This document shows positions 41,029-49,936 of a DNA stretch of 64,000 nt, in pieces. This DNA comes from Streptomyces misionensis (GTDB taxonomy: Bacteria > Actinomycetota > Actinomycetes > Streptomycetales > Streptomycetaceae): contig NZ_FNTD01000004.1 in NCBI RefSeq assembly GCF_900104815.1, positions 6,447,001-6,511,000 on the forward strand, in the 5' to 3' direction. The first letter of the stretch is position 1; each line of letters starts with the position of its first letter. The notes under the pieces were generated by a model, which ran no database searches, was not told where the DNA came from, and saw only the letters and a list, made by a program, of their open reading frames with translations. Made by a program: the position numbers and the translations under genes.

Positions 41029-42128
41029 GGGGGAAGGGTAACCAGTGGCGGGCCCTGTGAACCGGCCGTCGCCAGGCGCACGGTGCGTTCGGCCAGCGCA
41101 CTGATCCGCGCCCCGTCGAAACCGAAGACCGCGCTGCGGACCGTGTCTTGGAGGGGGTCCTTCCAGCGGCCCGGCAGGGCGGCGGCCCCGGTGCGCACCC
41201 CGGCCACCGAGCCCGCCGTCGCCCCGTTGGAGTCGGTGTCCAGACCGCCGCGCACGGTGAGCGCGAGGGTGCGGGTGAAGTCGTCGTCGCCGTACAGCAG
41301 CCCGGCGGTGAGCACGGCCGCGTTCGGCACGGTGTGGATCCAGCCCCCGGCACTCTCCCCGGTCGCGGTGGCGACGGTGTCCGCCCACGCGAGACCGGTC
41401 TCGTGCAGCGACATGACGCGCCGCACGGTACGGGCGAGACGGCTGCTCCCCGGGATCACGCCGAGCGCGGTGTCCAGCGCGGCCCGCACGGTCGGCGCGG
41501 TGAACGCGGCCGCGATCAGCGCCGCCGCCCACATGGCGCCGTAGACCCCGTTGCCGGTGTGGGACAGCACGGCGTCACGGCGGGCCAGACCGGCGGCGCG
41601 GACGGGATCGCTGGGGCAGGTCCAGCCGAAGACGTCGGCGCGGATGAGGGCGCCGATCCACTCCTGGTACGGGTTGTCGTACGTCGCCGTCAGCGGCGGC
41701 CGCAGACCGGTCGCGAGATTGCGGTACGCCGCCCGCTCCGCCGTGAAGGTCTGGAGGTAGGGGAGCCGCAGCAGCCACAGTTCGCCGACGTCCTCGGTGC
41801 TGAAGCCGAAGCCGCGCGTCTCCAGCAGGTGCAGTCCGAGGACGGTGTAATCCACGTCGTCGTCGCGGCAGCTGCCGTGGATCCGGCCGCGCACGCAGGC
41901 GCGCCACTCCGGGCGCAGGGCGGCGGCGTCGGCCTCGCCGGCGGGCTCGGGCAGGTAGTCGGTGAGCGGCAGCGCGCCGGCCCGGCGCAGATATCCGTCG
42001 ATGCGCTCGCGGGTCCACACCTCGCCCTGTTCGACCGGTTTGCCGAGCATGTTGCCCGCGATCCGGCCGAGCCAGCCGCCGTGGATCCGGTCGGCGAGCC
42101 CAGCGGGTGCGGGGTGATCGCAGCTCAT
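41025..42128 (-). CDS. ADP-ribosylglycohydrolase-family protein
   Basis: 367 residues. The ARH-type di-magnesium site is visible: DDDVDYT (about 89-95) and GLDTDSNGATAGS (about 293-305), with the typical GRIAGNMLGKP near the N-terminus and YNPYQEWIGA-like TYDNPYQEWIG in the middle. These enzymes remove ADP-ribose from proteins, DNA or O-acetyl-ADP-ribose. First gene of the three-gene ADP-ribose operon. The start is ATG 42128, with no good ribosome site nearby; translation may begin on a leaderless or near-leaderless transcript. Confidence 0.9.
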   Translation of the reverse strand: MSCDHPAPAGLADRIHGGWLGRIAGNMLGKPVEQGEVWTRERIDGYLRRAGALPLTDYLPEPAGEADAAALRPEWRACVRGRIHGSCRDDDVDYTVLGLHLLETRGFGFSTEDVGELWLLRLPYLQTFTAERAAYRNLATGLRPPLTATYDNPYQEWIGALIRADVFGWTCPSDPVRAAGLARRDAVLSHTGNGVYGAMWAAALIAAAFTAPTVRAALDTALGVIPGSSRLARTVRRVMSLHETGLAWADTVATATGESAGGWIHTVPNAAVLTAGLLYGDDDFTRTLALTVRGGLDTDSNGATAGSVAGVRTGAAALPGRWKDPLQDTVRSAVFGFDGARISALAERTVRLATAGSQGPPLVTLPP

Positions 42129-42266
42129 GGCTGGCGTCTACCCGTTTTTCCCGGCCCTGTTCGGCCCGTGGGCAGGGGCATGACGGCGGGGGCCCGGCGA
42201 GGTTAAGGTCACAGCGGCGCGACTGGCCCCGACGTGCGCGGGGCCCGGAGAGCAAGGGGATGGCAA

Positions 42267-43418
42267 GTGGCGGACGCTGCAGTGGACGGGACCCGGCGGG
42301 TCCTCGTCGCCGCTGACAAGTTCAAGGGCTCGCTGACGGCCGTGCAGGTCGCCGAGCGGGTGACGGCCGGGCTGCGCCGGGTCGTGCCGGATCTGCCGGT
42401 GGAGGCGCTGCCGGTGGCCGACGGCGGCGACGGCACCGTGGCCGCGGCGGTCGCGGCCGGTTTCGAACGCCGCGAGGTGCGGGTCGCCGGGCCGCTGGGC
42501 GAGGCGGTGACGGCCGCGTTCGCGCTGCGCGACGGCACCGCGGTGGTGGAGATGGCCGAGGCGAGCGGCCTGCAACGGCTGCCCGCCGGTGTCCTCGCGC
42601 CGCTGACCGCCTCCACGTACGGCTCCGGTGAGCTGCTGCGGGCCGCGCTGGACGCGGGCGCGCGGACGATCGTGTTCGGCGTCGGCGGCAGCGCCACCAC
42701 CGACGGCGGCGCCGGGATGCTCGCGGCACTGGGAGCGCGGTTCCTGGACGGGGACGGCGCGCCGGTGCCGCCCGGGGGCGGCGGCCTCGCCGGTCTCGCC
42801 CGCGCCGACCTGTCCGGGCTCGACCCCCGGCTGTCCGCGGTGGAGCTGGTGCTGGCCAGCGACGTCGACAATCCGCTGACCGGGCCGAAGGGCGCGCCCG
42901 CGGTGTACGCCCCGCAGAAGGGGGCCTCCCCGGCTCAGGTGCGGGCCCTGGACGCGGCCCTCGGGCACTACGCGAAGGTGCTGGAGGCCGAGGTCGGGGC
43001 GCGGGCGGCCCAGTACGCGGCGGCGCCGGGCGCGGGGGCCGCGGGCGGTATCGGGTACGGCGCGCTGCTGCTCGGGGCGCGGTTCCGGCCCGGGATCGAG
43101 GTCATGCTGGACGTCCTCGGCTTCGCGCCGGCGCTGGAGCGGGCGTCGCTGGTGATCACCGGCGAGGGGTCGCTGGACGAGCAGACCCTGCACGGCAAGG
43201 CGCCCGCCGGGGTGGCGGCGGCCGCGCGGGCCGCCGGCAAGGAGGTCGTGGCGGTGTGCGGCCGGCTCGCCCTGTCCGAGCCGCTGCTGCGGGGGGCCGG
43301 GATCGGCCGGGCCTACCCCCTGACGTCCGTCGAGCCGGACGTCGCCCGGTGTGTCGCGGACGCGGGCCCGATCCTGGAACGCGTCGCCTCCCGCATCGCC
43401 GAGGACTTCCTGCGCTGA
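42267..43418 (+). CDS. Glycerate kinase (GlxK/GarK type)
   Basis: 383 residues from GTG 42267 (AAGGGG seven bases upstream). Family marks: VLVAADKFKGSLTAVQVAER at the N-terminus, PVADGGDGT, GVGGSATTDGGAGM and TGEGSLDEQT. It phosphorylates glycerate to 2-phosphoglycerate (or 3-phosphoglycerate) using ATP, joining glyoxylate or glycerate metabolism to glycolysis. That fits loosely with the ethylmalonyl-CoA operon nearby, whose lyase yields glyoxylate, but it is not in that operon. It ends 41 bp before a strong terminator hairpin. Confidence 0.92.
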   Translation: MADAAVDGTRRVLVAADKFKGSLTAVQVAERVTAGLRRVVPDLPVEALPVADGGDGTVAAAVAAGFERREVRVAGPLGEAVTAAFALRDGTAVVEMAEASGLQRLPAGVLAPLTASTYGSGELLRAALDAGARTIVFGVGGSATTDGGAGMLAALGARFLDGDGAPVPPGGGGLAGLARADLSGLDPRLSAVELVLASDVDNPLTGPKGAPAVYAPQKGASPAQVRALDAALGHYAKVLEAEVGARAAQYAAAPGAGAAGGIGYGALLLGARFRPGIEVMLDVLGFAPALERASLVITGEGSLDEQTLHGKAPAGVAAAARAAGKEVVAVCGRLALSEPLLRGAGIGRAYPLTSVEPDVARCVADAGPILERVASRIAEDFLR

Positions 43419-43459
43419 CCGCCCGAGGGCCGCGCCGCCGGGCGCCGGGCACAGGGAAA

Positions 43460-43495
43460 GGGCCCCGAACCCAGCCAACCCTGGGTTCGGGGCCC
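43460..43495. terminator. Strong bidirectional hairpin between glycerate kinase and pssA
   Basis: A perfect 15-bp stem (GGGCCCCGAACCCAG at 43460-43474 pairing with 43481-43495) closes a 6-base loop, CCAACC. It lies between two genes that converge at 43418 and 43511. It has no long U-run, which is usual for Streptomyces hairpins, and can stop transcription from both sides. Confidence 0.85.
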
Positions 43496-43510
43496 TCGGT
43501 CACGACGCCG

Positions 43511-44365
43511 TCACGGCAGCTGCGCGGCGCGCGCCTCCCGCCGGTTGTCGCGGAAGTTGTTCACCCGGCGCGCCGTGGCGAACAGGGGAATCACCGCGCC
43601 CATGACCAGCTGGAGCGCGCAGCCCGTCTGGAGCAGCAGCTGCCCGGACGGGGCGTCGAAGGCCCAGGCGGCCAGCAGTCCCATCGACAGCACGATCCAG
43701 GACAGCATCGCCCCGGCGAGGCGGCCCCGCGGCTTCGGGTACTCCACCCGGCTCACCATCAGCCAGGCGGTGCCCACGATCGCCAGCAGCGTCGCCACGA
43801 ACGGCAGCTCCAGCAGCACGATCGAGACGACCGTCAGCGCGCCGAACGGCGAGGGCATGCCCTGGAACATGCCGTCCTTCATCGTCACGCACGAGAAGCG
43901 CGCGAGCCGCAGTACCACGGCCAGCAGCACCACGATCGCCCCGAGCGCCGCCACCCGCTGGTGCGCGTCGTCCGCGACCATGCCGTAGACGAGCACGAAG
44001 TAGGCGGGCGCCAGCCCGAAGCTGATCAGGTCGGAGAGGTTGTCCAGCTCCGCGCCCATGGGGGAGGAGCGCAGCTTGCGCGCCACCAGTCCGTCGAAGA
44101 GGTCGAACACCGCCGCGCAGAGCATCAGGATGACCGCCGTGGCCGCGCTGTGGCGGGCCATGCCGGACTCCTGGCCTCCGGTGAGGTGCGGGATGAGGAT
44201 GCCGGTGGTGGTGAAGTACACCGCCATGAACCCGCACGTGGCGTTGCCGAGCGTGAGGGTGTCCGCTATCGACAGGCGGAGCGAGAGCGGCATCTCCTCC
44301 TCTTCGTCCACCTCGTCGGCCTCGGGCACCCAGTTCGCCTGGGTCTCCGGATCAATCACGGTCAA
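43511..44365 (-). CDS. pssA: CDP-diacylglycerol--serine O-phosphatidyltransferase
   Basis: 284 residues from TTG 44365; GTG 44359 is an equally credible start. The CDP-alcohol phosphotransferase motif D-G-x2-A-R-x8-G-x3-D-x3-D appears as DGLVARKLRSSPMGAELD with NLSD after it. About 8 hydrophobic segments follow an acidic N-terminus (DEVDEEEEMP). It makes phosphatidylserine, the substrate of the decarboxylase encoded just upstream with overlapping codons, so the pair yields phosphatidylethanolamine. Confidence 0.93.
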   Translation of the reverse strand: MTVIDPETQANWVPEADEVDEEEEMPLSLRLSIADTLTLGNATCGFMAVYFTTTGILIPHLTGGQESGMARHSAATAVILMLCAAVFDLFDGLVARKLRSSPMGAELDNLSDLISFGLAPAYFVLVYGMVADDAHQRVAALGAIVVLLAVVLRLARFSCVTMKDGMFQGMPSPFGALTVVSIVLLELPFVATLLAIVGTAWLMVSRVEYPKPRGRLAGAMLSWIVLSMGLLAAWAFDAPSGQLLLQTGCALQLVMGAVIPLFATARRVNNFRDNRREARAAQLP

Positions 44366-45008
44366 TGCGAGTCACCCCAGCCACGGTCTTCTGTCCGACC
44401 TCGACCGCGACCTCCACGCCCTCGGGCAGGTAGAGGTCGACACGCGAGCCGAAGCGGATCAGACCGATTCGGTCGCCCTGCTCGACCTTCGTGCCCTCGG
44501 GGATGTAGGGCACGATGCGGCGGGCCACCGCGCCGGCGATCTGGATCATCTCGATGTCGCCGAGTTCGGTGTCGAAGTGCCAGACTACGCGCTCGTTGTT
44601 CTCGCTCTCCTTGTTGAACGCCGGAACGAAGCCGCCGGGGATGTGCTCGACCGACGTCACCGTGCCCGCGAGCGGCGCGCGATTGACATGAACATTGAGC
44701 GGGCTCATGAAGATGGCGACGCGGGTGCGGCCGTCCTTCCACGGCATGATGCTCTGCACCACGCCGTCGGCGGGGGAGATGACCCGGCCCTGGGCGATCT
44801 CGCGCTCGGGGTCGCGGAAGAACCACAGCATGCCCGCCGCGAGCGCGGTGGCGGGCACGGCGACGGCCCGGGCGGCGCCGGAGCGGCGGGCGCGGGCCAG
44901 GCTGAGGGCTGCGGTGGCGACGGTCGGAAGAAGCCACGGCGATGCTCCGCGCGCGAGGCGTACGCCGGCCCGGCTGTCGCGAGATGCAGAGGTTTGGCTG
45001 TGGGGCAT
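44352..45008 (-). CDS. psd: Phosphatidylserine decarboxylase, short type
   Basis: 218 residues from ATG 45008 with GAAGG seven bases upstream. One N-terminal membrane region (about 25-58) precedes the catalytic part; the autocleavage site is the GS in IRFGSRVDLYLP (Ser188), which becomes the pyruvoyl group. This is the compact, membrane-anchored class found with PssA in actinomycetes and archaea. It overlaps pssA. A terminator-like hairpin separates it from the acyl-CoA dehydrogenase upstream. Confidence 0.93.
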   Translation of the reverse strand: MPHSQTSASRDSRAGVRLARGASPWLLPTVATAALSLARARRSGAARAVAVPATALAAGMLWFFRDPEREIAQGRVISPADGVVQSIMPWKDGRTRVAIFMSPLNVHVNRAPLAGTVTSVEHIPGGFVPAFNKESENNERVVWHFDTELGDIEMIQIAGAVARRIVPYIPEGTKVEQGDRIGLIRFGSRVDLYLPEGVEVAVEVGQKTVAGVTRIDRD

Positions 45009-45142
45009 GGATGACCTTCGTAGCGGATGATGCCGCGCAAGACGGGGGACGGCGGCTTTTCCGGGGATCGTACCGGTCGCGGGCCGCAACTCGGCAAGCC
45101 AGGAAGCCGAGTCGGCGGCCGAAGAGCGGCGGAACAACGTCT

Positions 45143-45179
45143 ACGGGGTGTGATCTTCCCCTCGAAGAAAACACCCCGT
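45143..45179 (-). terminator. Terminator of the ethylmalonyl-CoA operon
   Basis: A 9-bp outer stem (ACGGGGTGT at 45143-45151 with ACACCCCGT at 45171-45179) carries an inner 5-bp stem (TCTTC/GAAGA, 45154-45168) and a CCCTC loop. It stands 11 bp after the acyl-CoA dehydrogenase stop on the minus strand. It should limit read-through from the operon into psd-pssA. Confidence 0.7.
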
Positions 45180-45189
45180 ACCCGGACAA

Positions 45190-46395
45190 TCAGCCCTGGA
45201 ATCGATACTCTTCGAGCAACCTGCGGCCGATGATCATTTTCTGGATCTCGGCGGTTCCTTCACCGATGAGCAGCATCGGCGCCTCTCGGTACAGGCGCTC
45301 GATCTCGTACTCCTTGGAGAAGCCGTAGCCGCCGTGGATCCGGAAGGCGTCCTCGACGACCTCCTTGCAGTACTCGGAGGCGAGGTACTTCGCCATCCCG
45401 GCCTCCAGGTCGTTACGCTGCCCGGAGTCCTTTTTGCGTGCCGCGTTGACCATCATCGCATGGGCGGCCTCGACCTTGGTCGCCATCTCGGCCAGCTTGA
45501 ACTGGATGGCCTGGTGCTGGGCGATCGGCTTGCCGAAGGTGTGCCGCTGCTGGGCGTAGCCCACGCCCAGCTCGAAGGCGCGCTGGGCGACGCCGCAGCC
45601 GCGGGCCGCGACATTGACCCGGCCGACCTCCACGCCGTCCATCATTTGGTAAAAACCCCGGCCGGTGACGCCGCCGAGCACCCGATCGGCCGGTACCCGC
45701 AGCCCGTCCATGATCAGCTCGGTGGTGTCGACGCCCTTGTAGCCCATCTTCTCGATCTTGCCGGGGATGGTCAGGCCGGGGCGCACCTCGCCGAAGCCCG
45801 GCTCCTTCTCCACCAGGAAGGTCGTCATGGACTTGTGCGGGGCCGTGCCCTCCGGGTGGCCCTCGTCGCTGCGCACCAGTACGGCCACGAGGGACGAGGT
45901 GCCGCCGTTGGTGAGCCACATCTTCTGGCCGGTCAGGACGTACTCGTCGCCGTCCCTGACCGCCTTGGAGCTGATCGCCGACACGTCGGAGCCCAGCGCC
46001 GGCTCCGACATCGAGAAGGCGCCCCGGATGTCACCGGCCGCCATCCGCGGCAGGAAGTGGTCCTTCTGCTCCTGCGTACCGTGCTGCTTGAGCATGTATG
46101 CGACGATGAAGTGGGTGTTGATGATGCCGGACACCGACATCCAGCCGCGGGCGATCTCCTCCACGCACAGCGCGTAGGTGAGCAGCGACTCGCCCAGGCC
46201 CCCGTACTCCTCGGGGATCATCAGACCGAACAGGCCCAGTTCCTTGAGGCCGTCCACGATCTGCTGGGGGTACTCGTCGCGGTGCTCCAGCTCCGTGGCG
46301 ACCGGGATGATCTCCTTGTCGACAAAGTCACGGACCGTGGAGACGATCTCCTGCTGGACGTCGGTCAGACCGGCGGTCTGGGCGAGACGGGCCAT
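45190..46395 (-). CDS. Acyl-CoA dehydrogenase (methylsuccinyl-CoA dehydrogenase candidate)
   Basis: 401 residues. Acyl-CoA dehydrogenase marks: FSMSEPALGSDVSAI (FAD/substrate), KMWLTNGG, RFGxQQ-type RHTFGKPIAQHQAIQFKLAE and the C-terminal GEGTAEIQKMIIGR. As the last gene of the ethylmalonyl-CoA operon it most likely oxidises (2S)-methylsuccinyl-CoA to mesaconyl-CoA. It is shorter than the characterised proteobacterial Mcd (about 540 residues), lacking the N-terminal extension. Other short branched acyl-CoA substrates are possible. Confidence 0.85.
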   Translation of the reverse strand: MARLAQTAGLTDVQQEIVSTVRDFVDKEIIPVATELEHRDEYPQQIVDGLKELGLFGLMIPEEYGGLGESLLTYALCVEEIARGWMSVSGIINTHFIVAYMLKQHGTQEQKDHFLPRMAAGDIRGAFSMSEPALGSDVSAISSKAVRDGDEYVLTGQKMWLTNGGTSSLVAVLVRSDEGHPEGTAPHKSMTTFLVEKEPGFGEVRPGLTIPGKIEKMGYKGVDTTELIMDGLRVPADRVLGGVTGRGFYQMMDGVEVGRVNVAARGCGVAQRAFELGVGYAQQRHTFGKPIAQHQAIQFKLAEMATKVEAAHAMMVNAARKKDSGQRNDLEAGMAKYLASEYCKEVVEDAFRIHGGYGFSKEYEIERLYREAPMLLIGEGTAEIQKMIIGRRLLEEYRFQG

Positions 46396-46398
46396 GTC

Positions 46399-46911
46399 CT
46401 ACTTCTCCTGCTGCTTGAGTTCAGGGCGGCCCGGCTGCTCGCCGCCGCGCTCCTTGATGTACGTCTCGGTGGGCACCATGACCTTGCGGCGGAAGACGCA
46501 CACCAGGGTGCCGTCCTGCTTGTAGCCCTTGGTCTCGACGTAGACGATGCCGCGGTCGTCCTTCGACTTCGACGGCCACTTGTCCAGCACGGTCGTCTCG
46601 CCGTAGATCGTGTCGCCATGGAAGGTCGGCGCCACGTGCCTGAGCGACTCGATCTCCAGGTTGGCGATCGCCTTGCCGGAGACGTCCGGCACGGACATGC
46701 CGAGCAGCAGCGAGTAGACGTAGTTCCCGACGACGACGTTCTTGCCGAAGTCCGTCGTGCGCTCCGCGTAGTTCGTGTCCATGTGGAGCGGGTGGTGGTT
46801 CATGGTGAGGAGGCAGAACAGGTGGTCGTCGTACTCCGTGACCGTCTTTCCCGGCCAGTGCTTGTACGTCGCCCCGACCTCGAACTCCTCGTAGGTGCGT
46901 CCGAACTGCAT
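46399..46911 (-). CDS. MaoC-type hydratase (mesaconyl-CoA hydratase candidate)
   Basis: 170 residues from ATG 46911 (GGAGG nine bases upstream). Single hot-dog fold with the MaoC motif: FGRTYEEFEVGATYKHWPGK, LTMNHHPLHMDTNYA (catalytic Asp/His region) and SLLLGMSVPDVSGKA. Its place in the ethylmalonyl-CoA operon points to hydration of mesaconyl-C1-CoA to beta-methylmalyl-CoA. The proteobacterial enzyme has two hot-dog domains (about 340 residues), so this single-domain form must dimerise or use a different partner. Other enoyl-CoA hydration is possible. Confidence 0.85.
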   Translation of the reverse strand: MQFGRTYEEFEVGATYKHWPGKTVTEYDDHLFCLLTMNHHPLHMDTNYAERTTDFGKNVVVGNYVYSLLLGMSVPDVSGKAIANLEIESLRHVAPTFHGDTIYGETTVLDKWPSKSKDDRGIVYVETKGYKQDGTLVCVFRRKVMVPTETYIKERGGEQPGRPELKQQEK

Positions 46912-46916
46912 GGCGC

Positions 46917-47882
46917 TCAGCCCTCCGGGATCTCGAACTTGGACGTGCGCCGCATGCCGGCGGCGCGTCCCTTGCCGGAGATGACCAGGGCCATCTTGCG
47001 GCTGGCCTCGTCGATCATCTCGTCGCCGAGCATCGCGGAGCCCTTCTTGCCGCCCGCCTCGGACGTGTAGTAGTCGTACGCGTCCAGGATCAGCTCGGCG
47101 TGGTCGTAGTCCTCCTGGGAGGGCGAGAACACCTCGTTGGCGGCGTCGACCTGGCCCGGGTGCAGCACCCACTTGCCGTCGAAGCCGAGGGCGGCGGCGC
47201 GGCCGGCGACCTCGCGGAAGCCGTCGACGTTGCGGATCTGGAGGTAGGGGCCGTCGATCGCCTGGAGGTCGTTGGCGCGGGCGGCCATCAGGATCTTCAT
47301 CAGGATGTAGTGGTAGGCGTCGGCCGGGTAGCCGGGCGGCTGCTCGCCCACGACGAGGGACTTCATGTTGATGGAGGCCATGAAGTCGGCGGGGCCGAAG
47401 ATGATGGTCTCGATGCGCGGGGAGGCCTGCGCGATCGCGTTGACGTTGTTCAGGCCCTGCGCGTTCTCGATCTGCGCCTCGATGCCGATCCGGCCGACCT
47501 CGAAGCCCATCGTCTTCTCGATCTGGGTCAGCAGCAGGTCCAGCGCCACGATCTGCTCGGCGTTCTGCACCTTCGGCAGCATGATGCAGTCGAGGTTCGG
47601 CCCGGCGCCCTCGACCACCGTGACGACGTCGCGGTACGTCCACTCGGTCGTCCAGTCGTTGACGCGGACCACCCGCGTCTTGCCCGTCCAGTCGCCCTCG
47701 TTGAGGAACTTGACGATGGTGTGCCGCGCCTCGGGCTTGGCGAGCGGGGCGCACGCGTCCTCCAGGTCCAGGAAGACCTGGTCCGCGGGGAGGCCCTGCG
47801 CCTTCTCCAGGAAGCGCGGGTTCGAGCCGGGAACGGCCAGGCACGAACGTCGCGGGCGAAGGCGGTTCACGGGGGTGGTCAT
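46917..47882 (-). CDS. mcl: HpcH/HpaI aldolase-family CoA lyase (L-malyl/beta-methylmalyl-CoA lyase candidate)
   Basis: 321 residues. CitE-like TIM barrel: RSCLAVPGSNPRFLEKA, DQVFLDLEDACAPLAK (metal/CoA region), IEAQIENAQGLNN with the metal-binding Glu, and a C-terminal KWVLHPGQVDAANEVFSP. In this operon it would split beta-methylmalyl-CoA into glyoxylate and propionyl-CoA and may also act on L-malyl-CoA. It overlaps meaA by four bases (ATGA at 47879-47882) and is followed by the MaoC gene after five bases. Confidence 0.9.
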   Translation of the reverse strand: MTTPVNRLRPRRSCLAVPGSNPRFLEKAQGLPADQVFLDLEDACAPLAKPEARHTIVKFLNEGDWTGKTRVVRVNDWTTEWTYRDVVTVVEGAGPNLDCIMLPKVQNAEQIVALDLLLTQIEKTMGFEVGRIGIEAQIENAQGLNNVNAIAQASPRIETIIFGPADFMASINMKSLVVGEQPPGYPADAYHYILMKILMAARANDLQAIDGPYLQIRNVDGFREVAGRAAALGFDGKWVLHPGQVDAANEVFSPSQEDYDHAELILDAYDYYTSEAGGKKGSAMLGDEMIDEASRKMALVISGKGRAAGMRRTSKFEIPEG

Positions 47883-49927
47883 GCGGGGACCTCCAGGGGG
47901 TCGAGCTTGTTCGCGGTGCGGATCTCGTCGACGATGCGGCCGATGATCCCGGTGATGTCGAAGTCCTTCGGGGTGAAGACGGCGGCCACTCCGGCTTCCT
48001 TCAGCTGCTCGGCGTCACCGTTCGGGATGATGCCACCTGCGATCACCGGTATATCTGTGGCACCGGCCACACGCAGGCGCCGCAGCACGTCCGGGACCAG
48101 CTGGGCGTGCGAGCCGGACAGGATCGACAGGCCGACCGCGTGCACGTCCTCCGCGAGGGCCGCGTCCACGATCTGTTCCGGGGTGAGCCGGATGCCCTGG
48201 TACACCACCTCGAAGCCGGCGTCGCGGGCGCGGACGGCGATCTGCTCGGCGCCGTTGGAGTGCCCGTCCAGGCCCGGCTTGCCGACCAGGAAGCGCAGCT
48301 TGCCGACGCCCAGGTCGCGGGCGGTGGCGTCCACCTTGGCGCGGACCTCGGCGAGCGCCGAGCCGGCCTGTGCGGGGACGGCCACCGGCGCGGAGGAGAC
48401 CCCGGTGGGGGCCCGGTACTCGCCGAACACCTCGCGCAGCGCCCCCGCCCACTCGCCGGTGGTCACCCCGGCGCGGGCGCACTCCAGGGTGGCCTCCATC
48501 AGGTTCTCGGTGCCGCGGGCCGCCTCCTTCAGCCGCTCCAGCGCCTTGCAGGGGCGCGGATGGTTGAAGGGCGGCTGGTAGCGGGTGTCCCGCCAGTGCC
48601 GCAGCGAGGCGACGACGCGGGCCTCGACCGCCGGGTCCACCGTCTGGATCGCGGTGTCCAGATCGGCGGTGAGCGGGTTGGGCTCGGTGCCCTCGAAGGC
48701 GTTGACGCCGACGATCTTCTCCTCGCCGGACTCGATCCGGGCCCGCCGCTCGGCGTGCGAGGCGACCAGCTGCGACTTCAGATAGCCGGACTCGACGGCG
48801 GCCATAGCGCCGCCCATCTCCTGGATCCGGTCCATCTCCGCGAGGGCGTCGGCGACCAGCTGGTCCACCTTGGCCTCGATCACCTTCGAGCCCTCGAAGA
48901 TGTCCTCGTACTCCAGCAGGTCGCTCTCGTAGGCGAGCACCTGCTGGATGCGCAGCGACCACTGCTGGTCCCAGGGGCGGGGCAGGCCCAGCGCCTCGTT
49001 CCAGGCCGGGAGCTGGACGGCCCGTGCGCGGGCGTCCTTGGACAGGGTCACCGCCAGCATCTCCAGGACGATCCGCTGGACGTTGTTCTCCGGCTGCGCC
49101 TCGGTCAGCCCCAGGGAGTTGACCTGGACGCCGTAGCGGAACCGGCGCTGCTTCGGGTTCTCGATGCCGTAGCGCTCGCGGGTGACCTTGTCCCAGATGC
49201 GGCCGAACGCCCGCATCTTGCACATCTCCTCGACGAAGCGCACGCCCGCGTTCACGAAGAAGGAGATCCGGGCGACCACGTCGCCCATGCGCTCCTGCGG
49301 CACCTGGCCGCCGTCGCGCACGGCGTCCAGCACGGCGATCGCGGTGGACATCGCGTACGCGATCTCCTGCACCGGCGTGGCCCCGGCCTCCTGCAAGTGG
49401 TAGCTGCAGATGTTGATCGGGTTCCACTTCGGGATGTGGGAGACCGTGTACGCGATCATGTCCGTCGTCAGACGGAGCGAGGGTCCCGGCGGGAAGACGT
49501 GGGTGCCGCGGGACAGGTACTCCTTGACGATGTCGTTCTGGGTCGTGCCCTGGAGCTTGGTGATGTCCGCGCCCTGCTCCTCGGCGACGACCTGGTAGAG
49601 CGCCAGCAGCCACATGGCGGTGGCGTTGATCGTCATCGAGGTGTTCATCTGCTCCAGGGGGATGTCCTGGAACAGCCGGCGCATGTCACCGAGGTGCGAG
49701 ACCGGCACGCCGACCCGGCCCACCTCGCCGCGGGCGAGGATGTGGTCGGGGTCGTAGCCGGTCTGCGTCGGCAGGTCGAACGCCACCGACAGACCGGTCT
49801 GGCCCTTGGCGAGGTTGCGCCGGTACAGCTCGTTGGACGCCTCGGCCGTGGAGTGACCGGCGTAGGTCCGCATGAGCCACGGACGGTCCTTTTCCCTCCG
49901 GGTGTCCGAAGGCTGACGCTCTGTCAT
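47879..49927 (-). CDS. meaA: Ethylmalonyl-CoA mutase (MeaA), adenosylcobalamin-dependent
   Basis: 682 residues. The N-terminal mutase TIM barrel (about 20-500; LSVAFDLPTQTGYDPDH, GTTQNDIVKEYLSRGTHVFPP) is joined to a C-terminal B12-binding domain with KPGLDGHSNGAEQ and the cobalt-ligand His556 (DxHxxG), followed by GLSILSGSH. It rearranges (2R)-ethylmalonyl-CoA to methylsuccinyl-CoA. Single-chain form, as in other MeaA-type proteins. Central gene of the ethylmalonyl-CoA operon, nine bases after ccr. Isobutyryl-CoA mutase is a close relative but has another domain arrangement. Confidence 0.93.
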   Translation of the reverse strand: MTERQPSDTRREKDRPWLMRTYAGHSTAEASNELYRRNLAKGQTGLSVAFDLPTQTGYDPDHILARGEVGRVGVPVSHLGDMRRLFQDIPLEQMNTSMTINATAMWLLALYQVVAEEQGADITKLQGTTQNDIVKEYLSRGTHVFPPGPSLRLTTDMIAYTVSHIPKWNPINICSYHLQEAGATPVQEIAYAMSTAIAVLDAVRDGGQVPQERMGDVVARISFFVNAGVRFVEEMCKMRAFGRIWDKVTRERYGIENPKQRRFRYGVQVNSLGLTEAQPENNVQRIVLEMLAVTLSKDARARAVQLPAWNEALGLPRPWDQQWSLRIQQVLAYESDLLEYEDIFEGSKVIEAKVDQLVADALAEMDRIQEMGGAMAAVESGYLKSQLVASHAERRARIESGEEKIVGVNAFEGTEPNPLTADLDTAIQTVDPAVEARVVASLRHWRDTRYQPPFNHPRPCKALERLKEAARGTENLMEATLECARAGVTTGEWAGALREVFGEYRAPTGVSSAPVAVPAQAGSALAEVRAKVDATARDLGVGKLRFLVGKPGLDGHSNGAEQIAVRARDAGFEVVYQGIRLTPEQIVDAALAEDVHAVGLSILSGSHAQLVPDVLRRLRVAGATDIPVIAGGIIPNGDAEQLKEAGVAAVFTPKDFDITGIIGRIVDEIRTANKLDPLEVPA

Positions 49928-49936
49928 CTATGGCTC

